DNA of 64,000 nucleotides, taken from contig RCTD01000001.1 of assembly GCA_014898415.1 (NCBI GenBank), positions 4,340,001 to 4,404,000 of the forward strand. The letters run 5' to 3'. Every line of letters starts with the position of its first letter. Within the stretch, counting starts at the first letter, position 1. The notes below the pieces were generated by a model. The model worked only from the letters and a program-made list of their open reading frames with translations. It had not been told where the DNA came from and searched no databases. Positions 1-9,549 of the stretch are shown here, piece by piece. A program made the translations under genes and the position numbers. Source of the stretch: Stromatinia cepivora. Its lineage: Eukaryota > Ascomycota > Leotiomycetes > Helotiales > Sclerotiniaceae.

Positions 1-2187
1 AAATTGAAAACCATCTATTGATTATTTCATTATATAATTATCATTCTTCAGGCCACGAATATTACCTATGTCAATTGTTTCTATATATAATATACAGAAC
101 TGATCAATATTAGTTATACAGGATTGTTTTTGATTTGTTATTACTCCCTTAATCATTATAATAATTATTGTGATAATTAAAAGTATATCCAATAATAGGG
201 TAGGGTCAATCAATAAGATGGCTTATAGTTTATACCTATGCCTTATATCGTCTATAGCATATTCGCTTCTGGGAATTTGAACAAGGATTGAAAAAGATGT
301 GGACAACGACTTTGCAGATTGAGGAAGAGCGAATAAAACAAAGAGATTTGGGATAAATAAAAACAAAATAGTATTAGATTTTACTAGATTTATATTTTAT
401 ATAAATCGATTTATTCTCTATATTTACATCGAAATCTCTAAAGGAGCTTTAAAATCCTTTATATAGGGCTTTCGCTTTCATACTTGTTTTGGTATAGGGA
501 AGATTCTGGGTCTACGAAATTATATCTCCCTTCTATATCTGTTTTGGTATTAAAAAAAGAAAGAAAAAGGGAGGGGAAAAGCGGATTTAAAGCCTTCTAT
601 AACCGACCTTTCTTTCGTACTTATATTGCTAAAACTTCAAGCGATCTTCCTATATTCTTAACTTTATCTTCAGCCATATTTTTCTTTATAAGATATTCAT
701 TGTATTTATACTTGATTATCATTAATGGTTGTAGATTCCTTCTGACTTTTGAAGGCTAGAAACGAAAGTGGAGGCATCGGTATCAAGTATATAATGATGA
801 TTATTATCGAATATATTAATGCAAATAATAAATCTTTGAATACTATATTAAAGGCAGATAAGCCAAAACCAAAAATGGAGTGTTTTGTGAAAGAGATTAT
901 CAAAGATAAAAGAATATATATTCAGGAATATAAAAATACTGTATTAAAAGCAAATAAATTCAAGTTTAAATCAGAAATATCATAGATAATCGAAGTATCA
1001 AAGCTATAAAAATATCAATGATATTGATGATCTAAAACACAGATTATAGAAAATAGATTACTATAAATAGAATAGAAAATTGTTATTTCATTTTTGTATT
1101 CGAATAAACTCTTTAAGATAAACATTGTAATTAACTATTATATATTAACTAATTTTCGTTGTATTCTTAATACAATAGAAAAAATAATTTATTATCTATT
1201 AATAAATATCGAGTAATCTTTGTATTCTTTTATAATATATAGCAAAAGTAATCGAAATGGTTTGATTGATAAGAATATATTATACATTGGCCAAATATCT
1301 TCTTCAAAAAAGTAAGAAAGTTAGAGCCATTTATATTTCCTATAATTATTCTTGCTCTGCTATTTATACTATTATTATCGAGGAATGATTAGTACTATTA
1401 GTATTAATCAGTATTTGTCCAATATTATTATAGATTGTTTTTGCTTCACCGAATAACCTGTTATTTGTATTATTTTATTCATTGCTGTTTAGAAGAATGA
1501 AAGAAATTGAAAAAAAAATTGCTATTTATTATTCTTCTTTTTGGATTATGATTTGTATATTCTTTTTATTTATTAACTTAGGTATTAATAATTCCTTCAG
1601 ATATATATTTACAATTTGAAGGTCGATAGATATCTTGCCTTTGACTATTGTTATCTTGATTTTAAGTGTTTTGAATGGTTTTATATTAATAGATATAAAT
1701 ATACTGTATAATTCATTAACTGATAATCTTTTTGGAAATTGCCTATATCTTATAATAATACCATATCTAATGCAAAAGGAAGACTCTTTTTTCAATCAAC
1801 TAATCTCGTCCGAGAATCGTGATACCCTTGTTTTGAAATGTAATTTAATACTATCCCTAAAACTCCTTCTACCATCTTGAAAGTATTTAGAAAATCTTTC
1901 TATTTTGTTCTTAAAATTCTTATTACAAGATTATATTCCTTGAAAGTTGATTTTGTTTGTTAAAAGTATACAATCTGATTTTCGGATAGTTTTGTATTAT
2001 AATTATCAAGATTCGTTTTCATTTGTTTCAAAATTTGATCGAGAATTGGGATATATTGATTTATATTTTGGAACATTTAAGGATCATTTTGATTTGTTAA
2101 AATCTACAGAATATATTATTATTAGAATAAACAAGGTTAACGATTGTTATAATGTTTGTAATAATATTGAGAAGATTATAAAGAGTC
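1..2187. other. AT-rich flank, no recognisable gene
   Basis: Very AT-rich DNA with only short open frames on both strands, none resembling a family I know. The longest (plus 484-759, plus 749-985, minus 1529-1795) are biased towards Ile, Lys, Asn and Phe, as expected from mutated DNA. The stretch ends abruptly against the LINE at about 2187. It may be an old RIP-damaged repeat, but no terminal repeats or domain are visible. Confidence 0.5.
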
Positions 2188-3220
2188 GTTTTCGAAGGGC
2201 TTTCAGCTCTGGGGACCACCAGGGTTTAGCTCTTTTTGTGGATTTGATTCTCGGTATACTGGTTTCAGCCGAATAAATGATTATTCGGGTGAATTCTTTT
2301 GCAGCATCATTCAATACTTGTGTGTATTGGCTCTTGTCGAGAAGGGAATCAAGAGAGTTGGATTCTGAGGTAGCGATATTAAGATAATCACTCGAATTTA
2401 AGGTGGTTGATATCGATAGTTTCGATTTGAGGGTATTCGCGAATTTTTCCCAATCCGCAAGTTTTGTGTTGAATCTTGCTGGCTGAGCCATGTTCGTTGT
2501 ACGGGATGAAGTGCCCTTTACTTCAAAGAGAATGCTTAAGTGATCTGATCCAAGATCAGGGAGGACTTGCCAATCGGTAATGTAGGGAGATACTGAATCT
2601 GTGGCTAAAGTAAGATCTAAGACACTTGGATTTGTCATATTTGTTCGATAAAAGGTGCTCGTGCCTGGTTCGTTAAATAGAATGAGATTGTGATCTTCAA
2701 ATCATTCGGTGAGTAGATCGGCATTTGAGCTCTTGTCAGAGAAGGGATCCCACCAAGGGTGATGGGAGTTGAAATCTCCTACGAGGATGGTGTGATGAGT
2801 AAGAGGGGTATTGAAAAGGCATCTTTCGATGGTGTGGCCTTTTTCTTTGGCTTGGTCCGCTTCATTGTAGATATTGATGAGTTGTATTGTATGTTTTCCT
2901 TGAGTGATATCAATAATTTGAATATCTGTATCATTAGGGGAGTTGGGAGCTAGGGCTACTAGCGGTTTGAATCCTTTTGAAATGTAGATCATAGTTTGGG
3001 GACGCAGGTTCGAAGGATTATTTGGGAGGAGTTGAGAGAAGCTGGAGTGAGCAATAGATCTGGTTGAGGAGAAGTCTTTCTCAAGATTCGTGAGGATCCA
3101 GGGTTCTTGAATGACTATGAGATCAATTTTGAGTTCTAAAGCAAGTTGGAGAGCACTTTCGGTTGCTTGAGGGCTCTTGTTTAGATTGATTTGAAGAATG
3201 CGAGTATTGTTGTACAGCAT
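2188..3220 (-). pseudogene. LINE ORF2 remnant: endonuclease domain, RT missing
   Basis: Starts at the ATG at 3220. It encodes an exonuclease-endonuclease-phosphatase fold: LQINLN near the N-terminus, a catalytic Glu in VIQEPW, GDFNSHHPWWD, and a C-terminal SDHLSI motif, so all main catalytic motifs are visible. This domain nicks target DNA to prime reverse transcription. The frame is broken by TGA at 2704-2702 where Trp (TGG) is the natural expectation, and then continues in phase to KPWWSPELKALRKR, the usual linker before the reverse transcriptase. After that the sequence turns AT-rich and homology ends. With the stop and the missing polymerase, this copy cannot mobilise itself. Confidence 0.85.
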
Positions 3221-4629
3221 TAGTTGGATTTCTTGATGGTTGATAGATATACTTCACATACTTTCGAGTTAGCTTTGTGTTCTCCTTTGCAATTAATACA
3301 TTTGACACTTAGATGTTGGCATGGTTTGCCTTTTGCTTGGCAGATTATACAGAAATGACCGACTGTAGCATGATTATTACTGCAAAGTCCGCAAGCTGGA
3401 GGTTTTTTGCAGTATGATTCATTATGGCCGAATCCCTGGCATCTGTTGTATTGAGATGAAGGAGTAGATGGATAGAATCTTTCTACTCTCACACTAATGC
3501 CTGCAATATATAGCCTTTTCTGGATAGCTATATCTGCTTCTTTTTGTGTAGCAAATGCAATGACTATTGCTCCATCTTGTTGTTTGGCTCTCTTGGAGGT
3601 ATTAGTAAGCCAATAAAGAGTACCCATAATACTGAGCCCTGGGTTGAAGGTATTGACTTCCTCTTTGATTAGGTCCATACCTTTCAGACCTGAGAATTCC
3701 TGAATTGGGATTTTGTGAATGATGACTTTATGCCAGGGTTTATCGATTTGTATTCTTTCGGCATCAAGGATTTTGTCCCAGATCTCCTTCTTTTCAATCA
3801 GGAATTGTGCATTGAAAGGGCTGTTAGTGGTTAGTATAAAATTGCCGCTCCTTGTAGTAGTGATAGCTGAGATGATTGGTCCATTAATTCCTGCTTTCTT
3901 GAAGGCTTCATTGACTTTATTCCTTGTATTTAATGGTGTAAAAGAGTGTGGCTGATAAATAAGGGGTTTGATGAGGATTAGTCGTTTGCTTGAGGCTTCT
4001 TCCTTTTGTTCTGTAGTTTTCTGTTTTGTGGGTTTTCCCTTTGTAACTAGGTTCCATTCTCCTGAGGTTTTGGTGATAGTGGCATAGCTGGCTTTGATTC
4101 CAGGGGCGTTTATTGTAGGAGGGATTATATGATTGGGGAGGTTTGAAAGGTGGTTGGCTTGCTTTTCGATCCGTTTGGTAGCATTTTCTAGATGGGAGAT
4201 TTGTGATGTGATGATATTTGAGGCTTTTGTGAGTTTTCCTTTTTCAAGATATTCACGAAATATTTCGATTAAGTCTAGGACTTTCGATTGTTCTTCGGTA
4301 TCCTCTTCCAAGGAGGCAGCTAGAATGAGTAGACTTCTAGCTTTTTGGATAGCTTCTTTTGGTGAGTTGATATGGGGTTCTGAGTGGCTGGGTTGTCGTC
4401 TTCGTTTGTTATTGAATTGGAACGTTGGGCGATTGATTGGTGATTTGAATGGATCATCAGAGCTCAAGGTATTGCATTGGGTTTGAAAGTTGAAGGGTTG
4501 GGAGGGGGTAGGACTGGAAAGGATGAATGGCGGGCTATTGCCTCTTTCATGGGTTTGTTCAGTGTGGTTCTCTTGGCATGGAGTGCCTAAGATCACTTCT
4601 GGGAAGTTCGATTGGGTGGTCCTCGTCAT
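3220..4629 (-). CDS. LINE ORF1, gag-like protein with zinc knuckles
   Basis: A 469-residue open frame that starts with ATG at 4629. The N-terminal third is polar and Pro/Ser/Gln-rich, and the middle contains a helical stretch followed by an RNA-binding-like region. The C-terminus has three closely spaced Cys/His clusters of the zinc-knuckle type: one around CQGFGHNESYC, one starting CGLC, and one starting CINC. Such proteins coat the element RNA in a ribonucleoprotein particle. In the first cluster the residue expected to be the first Cys is Tyr (TAC), a single G-to-A change that reads CpA-to-TpA on the plus strand, as RIP would produce. Its TAA stop overlaps the ORF2 ATG by one base (TAATG), which suggests coupled termination and reinitiation. 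The frame is otherwise intact. Confidence 0.85.
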   Translation of the reverse strand: MTRTTQSNFPEVILGTPCQENHTEQTHERGNSPPFILSSPTPSQPFNFQTQCNTLSSDDPFKSPINRPTFQFNNKRRRQPSHSEPHINSPKEAIQKARSLLILAASLEEDTEEQSKVLDLIEIFREYLEKGKLTKASNIITSQISHLENATKRIEKQANHLSNLPNHIIPPTINAPGIKASYATITKTSGEWNLVTKGKPTKQKTTEQKEEASSKRLILIKPLIYQPHSFTPLNTRNKVNEAFKKAGINGPIISAITTTRSGNFILTTNSPFNAQFLIEKKEIWDKILDAERIQIDKPWHKVIIHKIPIQEFSGLKGMDLIKEEVNTFNPGLSIMGTLYWLTNTSKRAKQQDGAIVIAFATQKEADIAIQKRLYIAGISVRVERFYPSTPSSQYNRCQGFGHNESYCKKPPACGLCSNNHATVGHFCIICQAKGKPCQHLSVKCINCKGEHKANSKVCEVYLSTIKKSN

Positions 4630-4864
4630 TGAGTTCTTTTCCCTCGTAATCGGGGGATGAAGGGGGTGAAAATTTCACGCGTTTTAGCGTGGCTTCATGT
4701 GTTTTAGACGTCAGCGACAGTATCACAACAAGTACTGGTTCAATTTCTTTGGGGACAATTGCATTCGATTGATGCTGATTTTTTTAGTGCAATGGAGATA
4801 TAAAAAGGGTGTATTTCGAAAAATAATTTTTCTTCAAAATTTGTTGCGACGAGCAGGCGGAAGA

Positions 4865-4904
4865 GTATGCTCACGGAAACATCAAATGCAATCCAACTAT
4901 AGTT
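4865..4904 (+). repeat. Copy of a ~40-bp block also found at 10855-10893
   Basis: The less mutated copy, positioned upstream of the LINE ORF1 start, so it may belong to the LINE leader or mark a repeat boundary. Confidence 0.65.
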
Positions 4905-4905
4905 T

Positions 4906-5460
4906 AACCAAGGAAGTCAAGCCTTGTTGCTGACCGCCCTGCAGCTTGCGAATAACTTCAATAACCTCTGAAAAAAAAAACTTGCTATAGCGATGGAAAT
5001 AAACGCGTTGAATTCAGCGTAATTCAATGCACATTTTGATATATAGTTGTACATACAAAAAGTCGATGATTATGGTTCTATACGCGATAATGTAGAATAT
5101 CATACCTTTTGCGAGCGTATGTGGCGTCACTGCTGATTAGTGTTTTTTCACTGCTGATTATCCAAGCTCTAGAAAAACTGCATGTATGTTCTAAACGAGA
5201 GTACTCCTTCTGTTTGCAACTTGGCCGTCCAAATTCCCATGTTTCCGCCAGCGGAATCACCCTTATCCTCTTCAGCAGAACTCCCAAAAGTCAGAAATAC
5301 AAAAGATTTAACAAACAACACCCAGATCCTCTACTTAAATGGCTACCTGACTCCCCATTCTGACATCACTATATCTTCTGCATTCAGTGCTCTGATGATC
5401 TGGAATCTTTCGTCAGTTCTCATTCAGTAGACAAGGCCATCTAGTATTATTCCTCTTACT
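4906..5460. other. Intergenic, mixed composition, no clear gene
   Basis: Composition is close to that of the host genes. Overlapping short frames exist on both strands (plus 5182-5430 starts with ATG; minus 5078-5287), but none shows a domain, and they overlap each other. I see nothing that decides for a gene. The left end overlaps the probable LINE leader. Confidence 0.4.
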
Positions 5461-5781
5461 TCATACCTGCCAGTAGGTGCATGCTCGGCAAACTTCATGT
5501 GGGCATGCATGGTCCCGGCCATCGCGGTCTCGTACTGAGCAATTGCATTGCCAATGGCGATTGGGCCCTTGGTCACATTGGCAACATCGCCAATTTCCAT
5601 AAACCCGACTTAGTTGACATCCAGGCTTGCGACAAAGAGAATTTGTCTGAAAATTATGAGTTAAATTTCTTTGACCACACATGACTTGATTGCCCCCTTG
5701 ACCGCGTTGAGAGCGTCCGCAGTAAGTTATGCGCCGAGTGTTGTGTCCGCATCGGTGATGAATGATATTCGAATGACACAT
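5461..5781 (-). CDS. Small cysteine-rich protein, probably with a further 3' exon
   Basis: An open frame of 106 codons from ATG at 5781. Fourteen cysteines (residues 2, 11, 21, 35, 50, 55, 66, 67, 69, 79, 81, 93, 98, 101) occur with His in zinc-binding-like spacing: RCGH, CRKPGC, WRCCQC, RHWQC, CPHEVCRAC. Codon use is ordinary and there is no RIP damage. There is no signal peptide, so an intracellular zinc-binding role is more likely than a secreted effector. The last codons read CAG|GTATGA, which matches a 5' splice site, so the annotated stop may lie in an intron and the protein may continue leftwards. The motif set resembles short uncharacterised Cys-rich proteins of ascomycetes starting MCH, but this is recollection of a pattern and not a search. 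Function unknown. Confidence 0.6.
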   Translation of the reverse strand: MCHSNIIHHRCGHNTRRITYCGRSQRGQGGNQVMCGQRNLTHNFQTNSLCRKPGCQLSRVYGNWRCCQCDQGPNRHWQCNCSVRDRDGRDHACPHEVCRACTYWQV

Positions 5782-5852
5782 CTTAAAATTGTAGTGAAAA
5801 GGGAAATTGTAGCGGTATTCAAAATAAAAACAATAGATCTAAGTGACAGCCG

Positions 5853-5866
5853 AGGGCGATATAAGC
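5853..5866 (-). promoter_or_regulatory. Possible TATA box of the Cys-rich gene
   Basis: On the minus strand this reads CTGCTTATATCGCC, about 75-80 bases upstream of the ATG at 5781. Position and sequence fit a TATA element, but TATA-like strings are common here. Confidence 0.3.
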
Positions 5867-6465
5867 AGACAAAAGAAAGTCTTCAAGTTGAGAGGCAATT
5901 CAAGCTGTTGATAATAAGACAGACGATGCGAATATGAAAGATCCAAAAGCGTAAACCGCGCCTTATAAGTATATTTCCATAAACATCCGATAGCTTCTGT
6001 CCTGAACTATTTGTTGGATGGCTATTCCAACAAGGAACAGGACCATATGTTGAGCATTTACACAACATAGATCTGTAACAAATGTAAATCACCAACGTAC
6101 CTAAACATAGAGGGGAATCCAACTTCACAGAACGAAAGAACTGTCAGATTCAGACCATGAGACGACAAGGACAAGACTATCGGCCGGCTGGAAGCCATGA
6201 TTGATGGAATAGTGATACTGAGAAGAGAGAAAGAGCTCATGCTCCGTCTGACGAGGCGGTTTGAGGCCACGGGTGGTTTAACTTGATCGTTGCGGTTCGT
6301 TGGTGATCCTCGATTCCCGAAGAGGGGTGGCGCCAAAGACTAGGAATTTCTCCGACGTTTCAGCACATGAGACCATAAGCGTAGTAGTCGCCGGCGCAGC
6401 AAGAGAGTCAGCCTGAGCGCTTGGTTAGTCGGGCGAGGGAAATGGCCAGCGCGTAGTGTACTTAC
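5867..6465. other. Intergenic; weak minus-strand frame only
   Basis: A minus-strand open frame (6058-6336, first ATG at 6240) is Ser/Leu-rich with a hydrophobic stretch and is followed by a possible splice donor (GTACGT near 6099). It overlaps another short frame at 5883-6128. No family is recognised and no upstream ATG is well placed. I treat it as unproven. Confidence 0.25.
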
Positions 6466-6761
6466 TAGTAATACTTCCACAGTATGCGCATGCTAGTGGC
6501 TGGTAGCAACTTGAATGTAGTTGGAAACTTTTTTGCGTTTGGAAAGATGATACTATTTGACATAAAATGCTGAGCATACTACGTATTATTGGTTGGGTTA
6601 GTACTAGATCATTCGGCCAATATATAGTACGATACTTTCACAGTAGGCACCTAGGTATGTATTAATAGTTGATAGCAACTTGAATGTAGTTGAAGACTTG
6701 TTGGTGTCTCAAAGGATTATACGATTCGATGCAAAATGTCGAGCGTATGGTTGGTTAGTTA
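6466..6761. repeat. Degenerate ~160-bp tandem repeat, left part
   Basis: Two diverged units lie head to tail. Each contains TAGCAACTTGAATGTAGTTG and, further on, an AAAATG[CT]-type block; the ATACTT[C/T]CACAGTA anchor recurs at 6471 and 6632, a spacing of 161 bases. A third, more diverged unit follows beyond the Fot1 insertion, from about 9003. The array is non-coding. Confidence 0.55.
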
Positions 6762-6802
6762 ACCGATTTCCCTATATCGTATATAACCCCACATCTTGTA
6801 TA
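6762..6802 (+). repeat. Fot1-type copy 1, left terminal inverted repeat
   Basis: Pairs with 8906-8946 in reverse complement; only transitions separate the two. Confidence 0.85.
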
Positions 6803-6832
6803 TACTTTTAATTTTATAAAATATCAACCATT

Positions 6833-8790
6833 ATGGACGGATATAGCGACGATATATCTTTAGAGACTTGTATAGAGTTTGTATTAATTCAAATTAAAGG
6901 GAAAGAATATCTTAAATATATTCAAATAACAAATTTCTTTAAAATCAATTGTTCAATATTTTTTCAGCATTATAAAAGCAAAATTATCTTTTATAATATT
7001 ATATATATTGAAATTTATTAATCTTTTTCAAAAAAACAAGAAAAGGTTTTAATCGATTAAATTAATAAATTGATATAAAGATTTATACTTTTTATAAATT
7101 GTATAATCAAAAACCTTATAAAAGAGATTATAGATTGTTTTTTAAAGAAGAATTAAATAACAAATTTTGTGAAAAAGTATAAAATATATCTTCAAAATTA
7201 ATATCTTCGATATATTGATAATTTGTATATAAAAGCTGATAATATTGCTGTATTTAAGTATTTTTATAATCTGATTTGAATTATTTTGTATTATTATTGA
7301 ATTTTATTATTTAAAAAAGTTATATTAATATTTCTCTTTTTTTTATTTAATTGATAAAAGTAATTATAAAATATAATATATTATTCAAGAATATATATAA
7401 TTGAAATGAAAAGGATTTTATAATTGATTTAGAAAAGATTATGAAAAGGATAATGAATATTAGTATATATAATTATAATAAAGCTACAAAAGTTAGATAG
7501 GATGGATTAAAAGAGTTTATTATTCTTTTAGTATATATATATATTGATAATATAACTATTTCATTTATTCTAATTTATAAAGGGGAATTTGGAGATCTAT
7601 AAGATATATGGATTGATAAGATAGAAATGAAGGATTAGGCTTATTTCGAAGCTTTAAGTAATAAATAATTATTGAATATATTCGGTTTTATTTAGTTTAA
7701 TAAAATCTTTCAATATTATATTTATTTAAAAACAAAGAAAGAATATTGTTTATTGATTATAAATAATTATTCTAATTATATGAATATAGAATTTATATCA
7801 AAATACAACGAATTGAAAATTATTTTATTAATTCTCCTTTTTTATTCTATATATCGATTTTAATTTTTTAATATAGATTATTTCCTTCTTTTTTCAATAA
7901 ATTATAATATAAAATTCAATAATCTAATATATAAAAACAAAAGTATTATTGAAATATCGAAATATAATTTTTAAATAATATTTAAGTTTATTTAGATTCA
8001 ATCTACTATTATTTATAATATCTTGAAATCTTTCGAAAAAACTAGTATTTATTCTATAAATAAAAATATTACTATTTATAATATTGAATCAGAATAAATC
8101 TTTATATTATTTATATCGATATAATTCATAAAGAATAAAATAAAAATATTATATATAATTAAAACTCTTTATCATTTCAAATTAGAATTTCGTTTTAAAT
8201 AAGATCCTGATATCATTTAGAAGCTTTTTAAGGTTATATTTATATATATAATTAATATTAATATTCAATTATATAAAATAAAAAATCTAAAAGAAACTTT
8301 GAAAATCAAAAAAAAAAAAAGAATCTATTCTAAATATTTAAATCTAATAAAAAAGAAAAGTAAAAATACTTTTTTATATTCCTTTTTATAAATCGAAAAA
8401 GCTAGAATTTATTAATTGATAAAAACACTAACTATTGAACAAAAGAAGGAAATTAAGAAGCAAAAGAAAGCCAAAAAGAAAATTGAAAAAGAATAAAAGA
8501 ATAAAACGATTAAAAAGAAGATAATAGAAAGAAAAATCAATCATCAAATTATATATAATATTAAAAAAAGAATAAAAAGAGTTCGGAAATCATTAATATT
8601 TTTTATTAAAAGAATACAAATGATTCAAAAACGTTTTTTTATTATAGATTTAGTATTTTAAGAAATTATAAAGGATTATAATATTATAAAGATTGATAAA
8701 TCAATAATAGAAGAAAGAAAGAGGGTATTATATTCAAAGATCAAGCGATATATCAAGATTTCGTCGAAATTGAAAATATAAAGGTTTTTT
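6833..8790 (+). pseudogene. Fot1/pogo-type transposase remnant
   Basis: Starts with ATG at 6833. The first 63 codons are open and form a helix-turn-helix of the Psq/CENP-B N-terminal type (IQITNFFKINCS, where a Ser/Thr-rich recognition helix is expected). The CENP-B-like second HTH (QEKVLID through LRYIDNLY) follows near 7040-7260 with several stops. The DDE catalytic region survives as a ghost around 7781-7900, where the expected LPPH..H.LQPLD block is RIP-altered. The C-terminal part (about 8400-8790) is Lys/Glu-rich and coiled-coil-like, as in Fot1-type transposases. Many stops make it non-functional. Confidence 0.8.
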
Positions 8791-8905
8791 AATTCTAAAG
8801 GATAATACTATATCTTTTTATTATTCAAAAAGAATTATAATTTTATATTTTATAATTTATAATTAATATCGAATTTTGAAATGATTATAATAGGAATATG
8901 AGGGG

Positions 8906-8946
8906 CGTGTAAGATGTGGGGTCGTGCACGATGTAGGGAAATCGGT
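8906..8946 (-). repeat. Fot1-type copy 1, right terminal inverted repeat
   Basis: Better preserved than the left end; its reverse complement begins ACCGATTTCCCTACATCG. It is followed by TA at 8947-8948. Confidence 0.85.
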
Positions 8947-8948
8947 TA

Positions 8949-9240
8949 TCAGTCCGGTCAATTTGGATGAGCATTGAGCAATTCTGCCTATGTGTAGCGT
9001 AAAATTTCCACAATGTTGCATGTATTAGTGGTCGGCGGTACGAAGTGATGAAAGTGAAACATTGTTAGTGTTTTAAATAATTACATGATCTTACGTAAAA
9101 TGCTGGTGAGCAATTCGGTCGTCGTCGTATACCTTGGTAGTAGATGCGCGCGTTTAGTTGCCGGCGGTAATACAGTCGATATGATTCGACGACTAGCGTC
9201 AAGGATGCCATTTGATTAATTTTTTTTGTTTCTTATTTGT
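8949..9240. repeat. Degenerate tandem repeat, right part
   Basis: Continues the repeat interrupted by the Fot1 element. TTTCCACA at 9005 and ACGTAAAATGCTG near 9093 match the units left of the insertion. A further partial unit begins about 9130. This side is poorly conserved. Confidence 0.45.
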
Positions 9241-9549
9241 AACCAACATAGGAGAATAAGCATTATCATGTGATTTGGAGATTTCTTTTAGTAACAATAA
9301 GCACAGTTTGATGGAGTCATTTACCTACTGTATATGTATTTAATAGTTTGTCCATAATCCACCCACGGGACTTAAACTTAGAGAATACCACCCACAACAT
9401 ACTTAAATACTTATCAGAAAATAGAGCCCCTACCTCAACACGGTCAATTTTTGCTAGAATCTCCTTCTAGTTTCGACTTTTCTGGTAGTCAAACGTATTC
9501 GTGGCGAACCTCTTTCCGTCTCAACATACATACATTTTCAGCAAACCAA

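Larger units (their letters stand above)
2188..4905 (-). mobile_element. LINE (non-LTR retrotransposon), Tad-like, 3'-truncated
   Basis: A two-ORF non-LTR retrotransposon read leftwards. ORF1 is gag-like with zinc knuckles. ORF2 begins with an apurinic/apyrimidinic-type endonuclease. The sequence has normal composition and only one premature stop, so it is much fresher than the surrounding AT-rich repeats. It stops abruptly near 2187, before any reverse transcriptase or RNase H domain. LINEs normally lose their 5' end, so a 3' loss suggests a later insertion or rearrangement. The 5' untranslated part lies above 4629, but its exact end is unclear; a 40-bp block at 4865-4904 recurs at 10855-10893. 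Assignment to the Tad clade is by overall ORF layout and is tentative. Confidence 0.85.
6762..8946 (+). mobile_element. Fot1/pogo-type DNA transposon, copy 1 (RIP-damaged)
   Basis: A 2185-bp element bounded by terminal inverted repeats of about 41 bp beginning ACCGATTTCCCTA and flanked by TA on both sides (6760-6761 and 8947-8948), the target duplication of the Tc1/mariner superfamily. Length, TA target and transposase layout fit the fungal Fot1/pogo group. All mismatches between the two ends are C/T or G/A: the left end is mutated while the right end keeps CATCGTGCACG. The interior is extremely AT-rich with many stops, so the copy is dead. It sits inside a local tandem repeat. A second copy lies at 62671. 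Confidence 0.9.

Noticed and set aside
5078..5430. Overlapping frames on both strands left of the Cys-rich gene
   Set aside because: They overlap each other, show no domain, and nothing favours one strand.
6058..6336. Minus-strand Ser/Leu-rich frame with a possible splice donor
   Set aside because: The frame opens at TTG, the first ATG is internal, the shortest splice would be 28 nt, and no family is recognised.
9451..9549. A longer N-terminus for the kinase-like gene
   Set aside because: The frame is open, but no ATG exists upstream of 9550.
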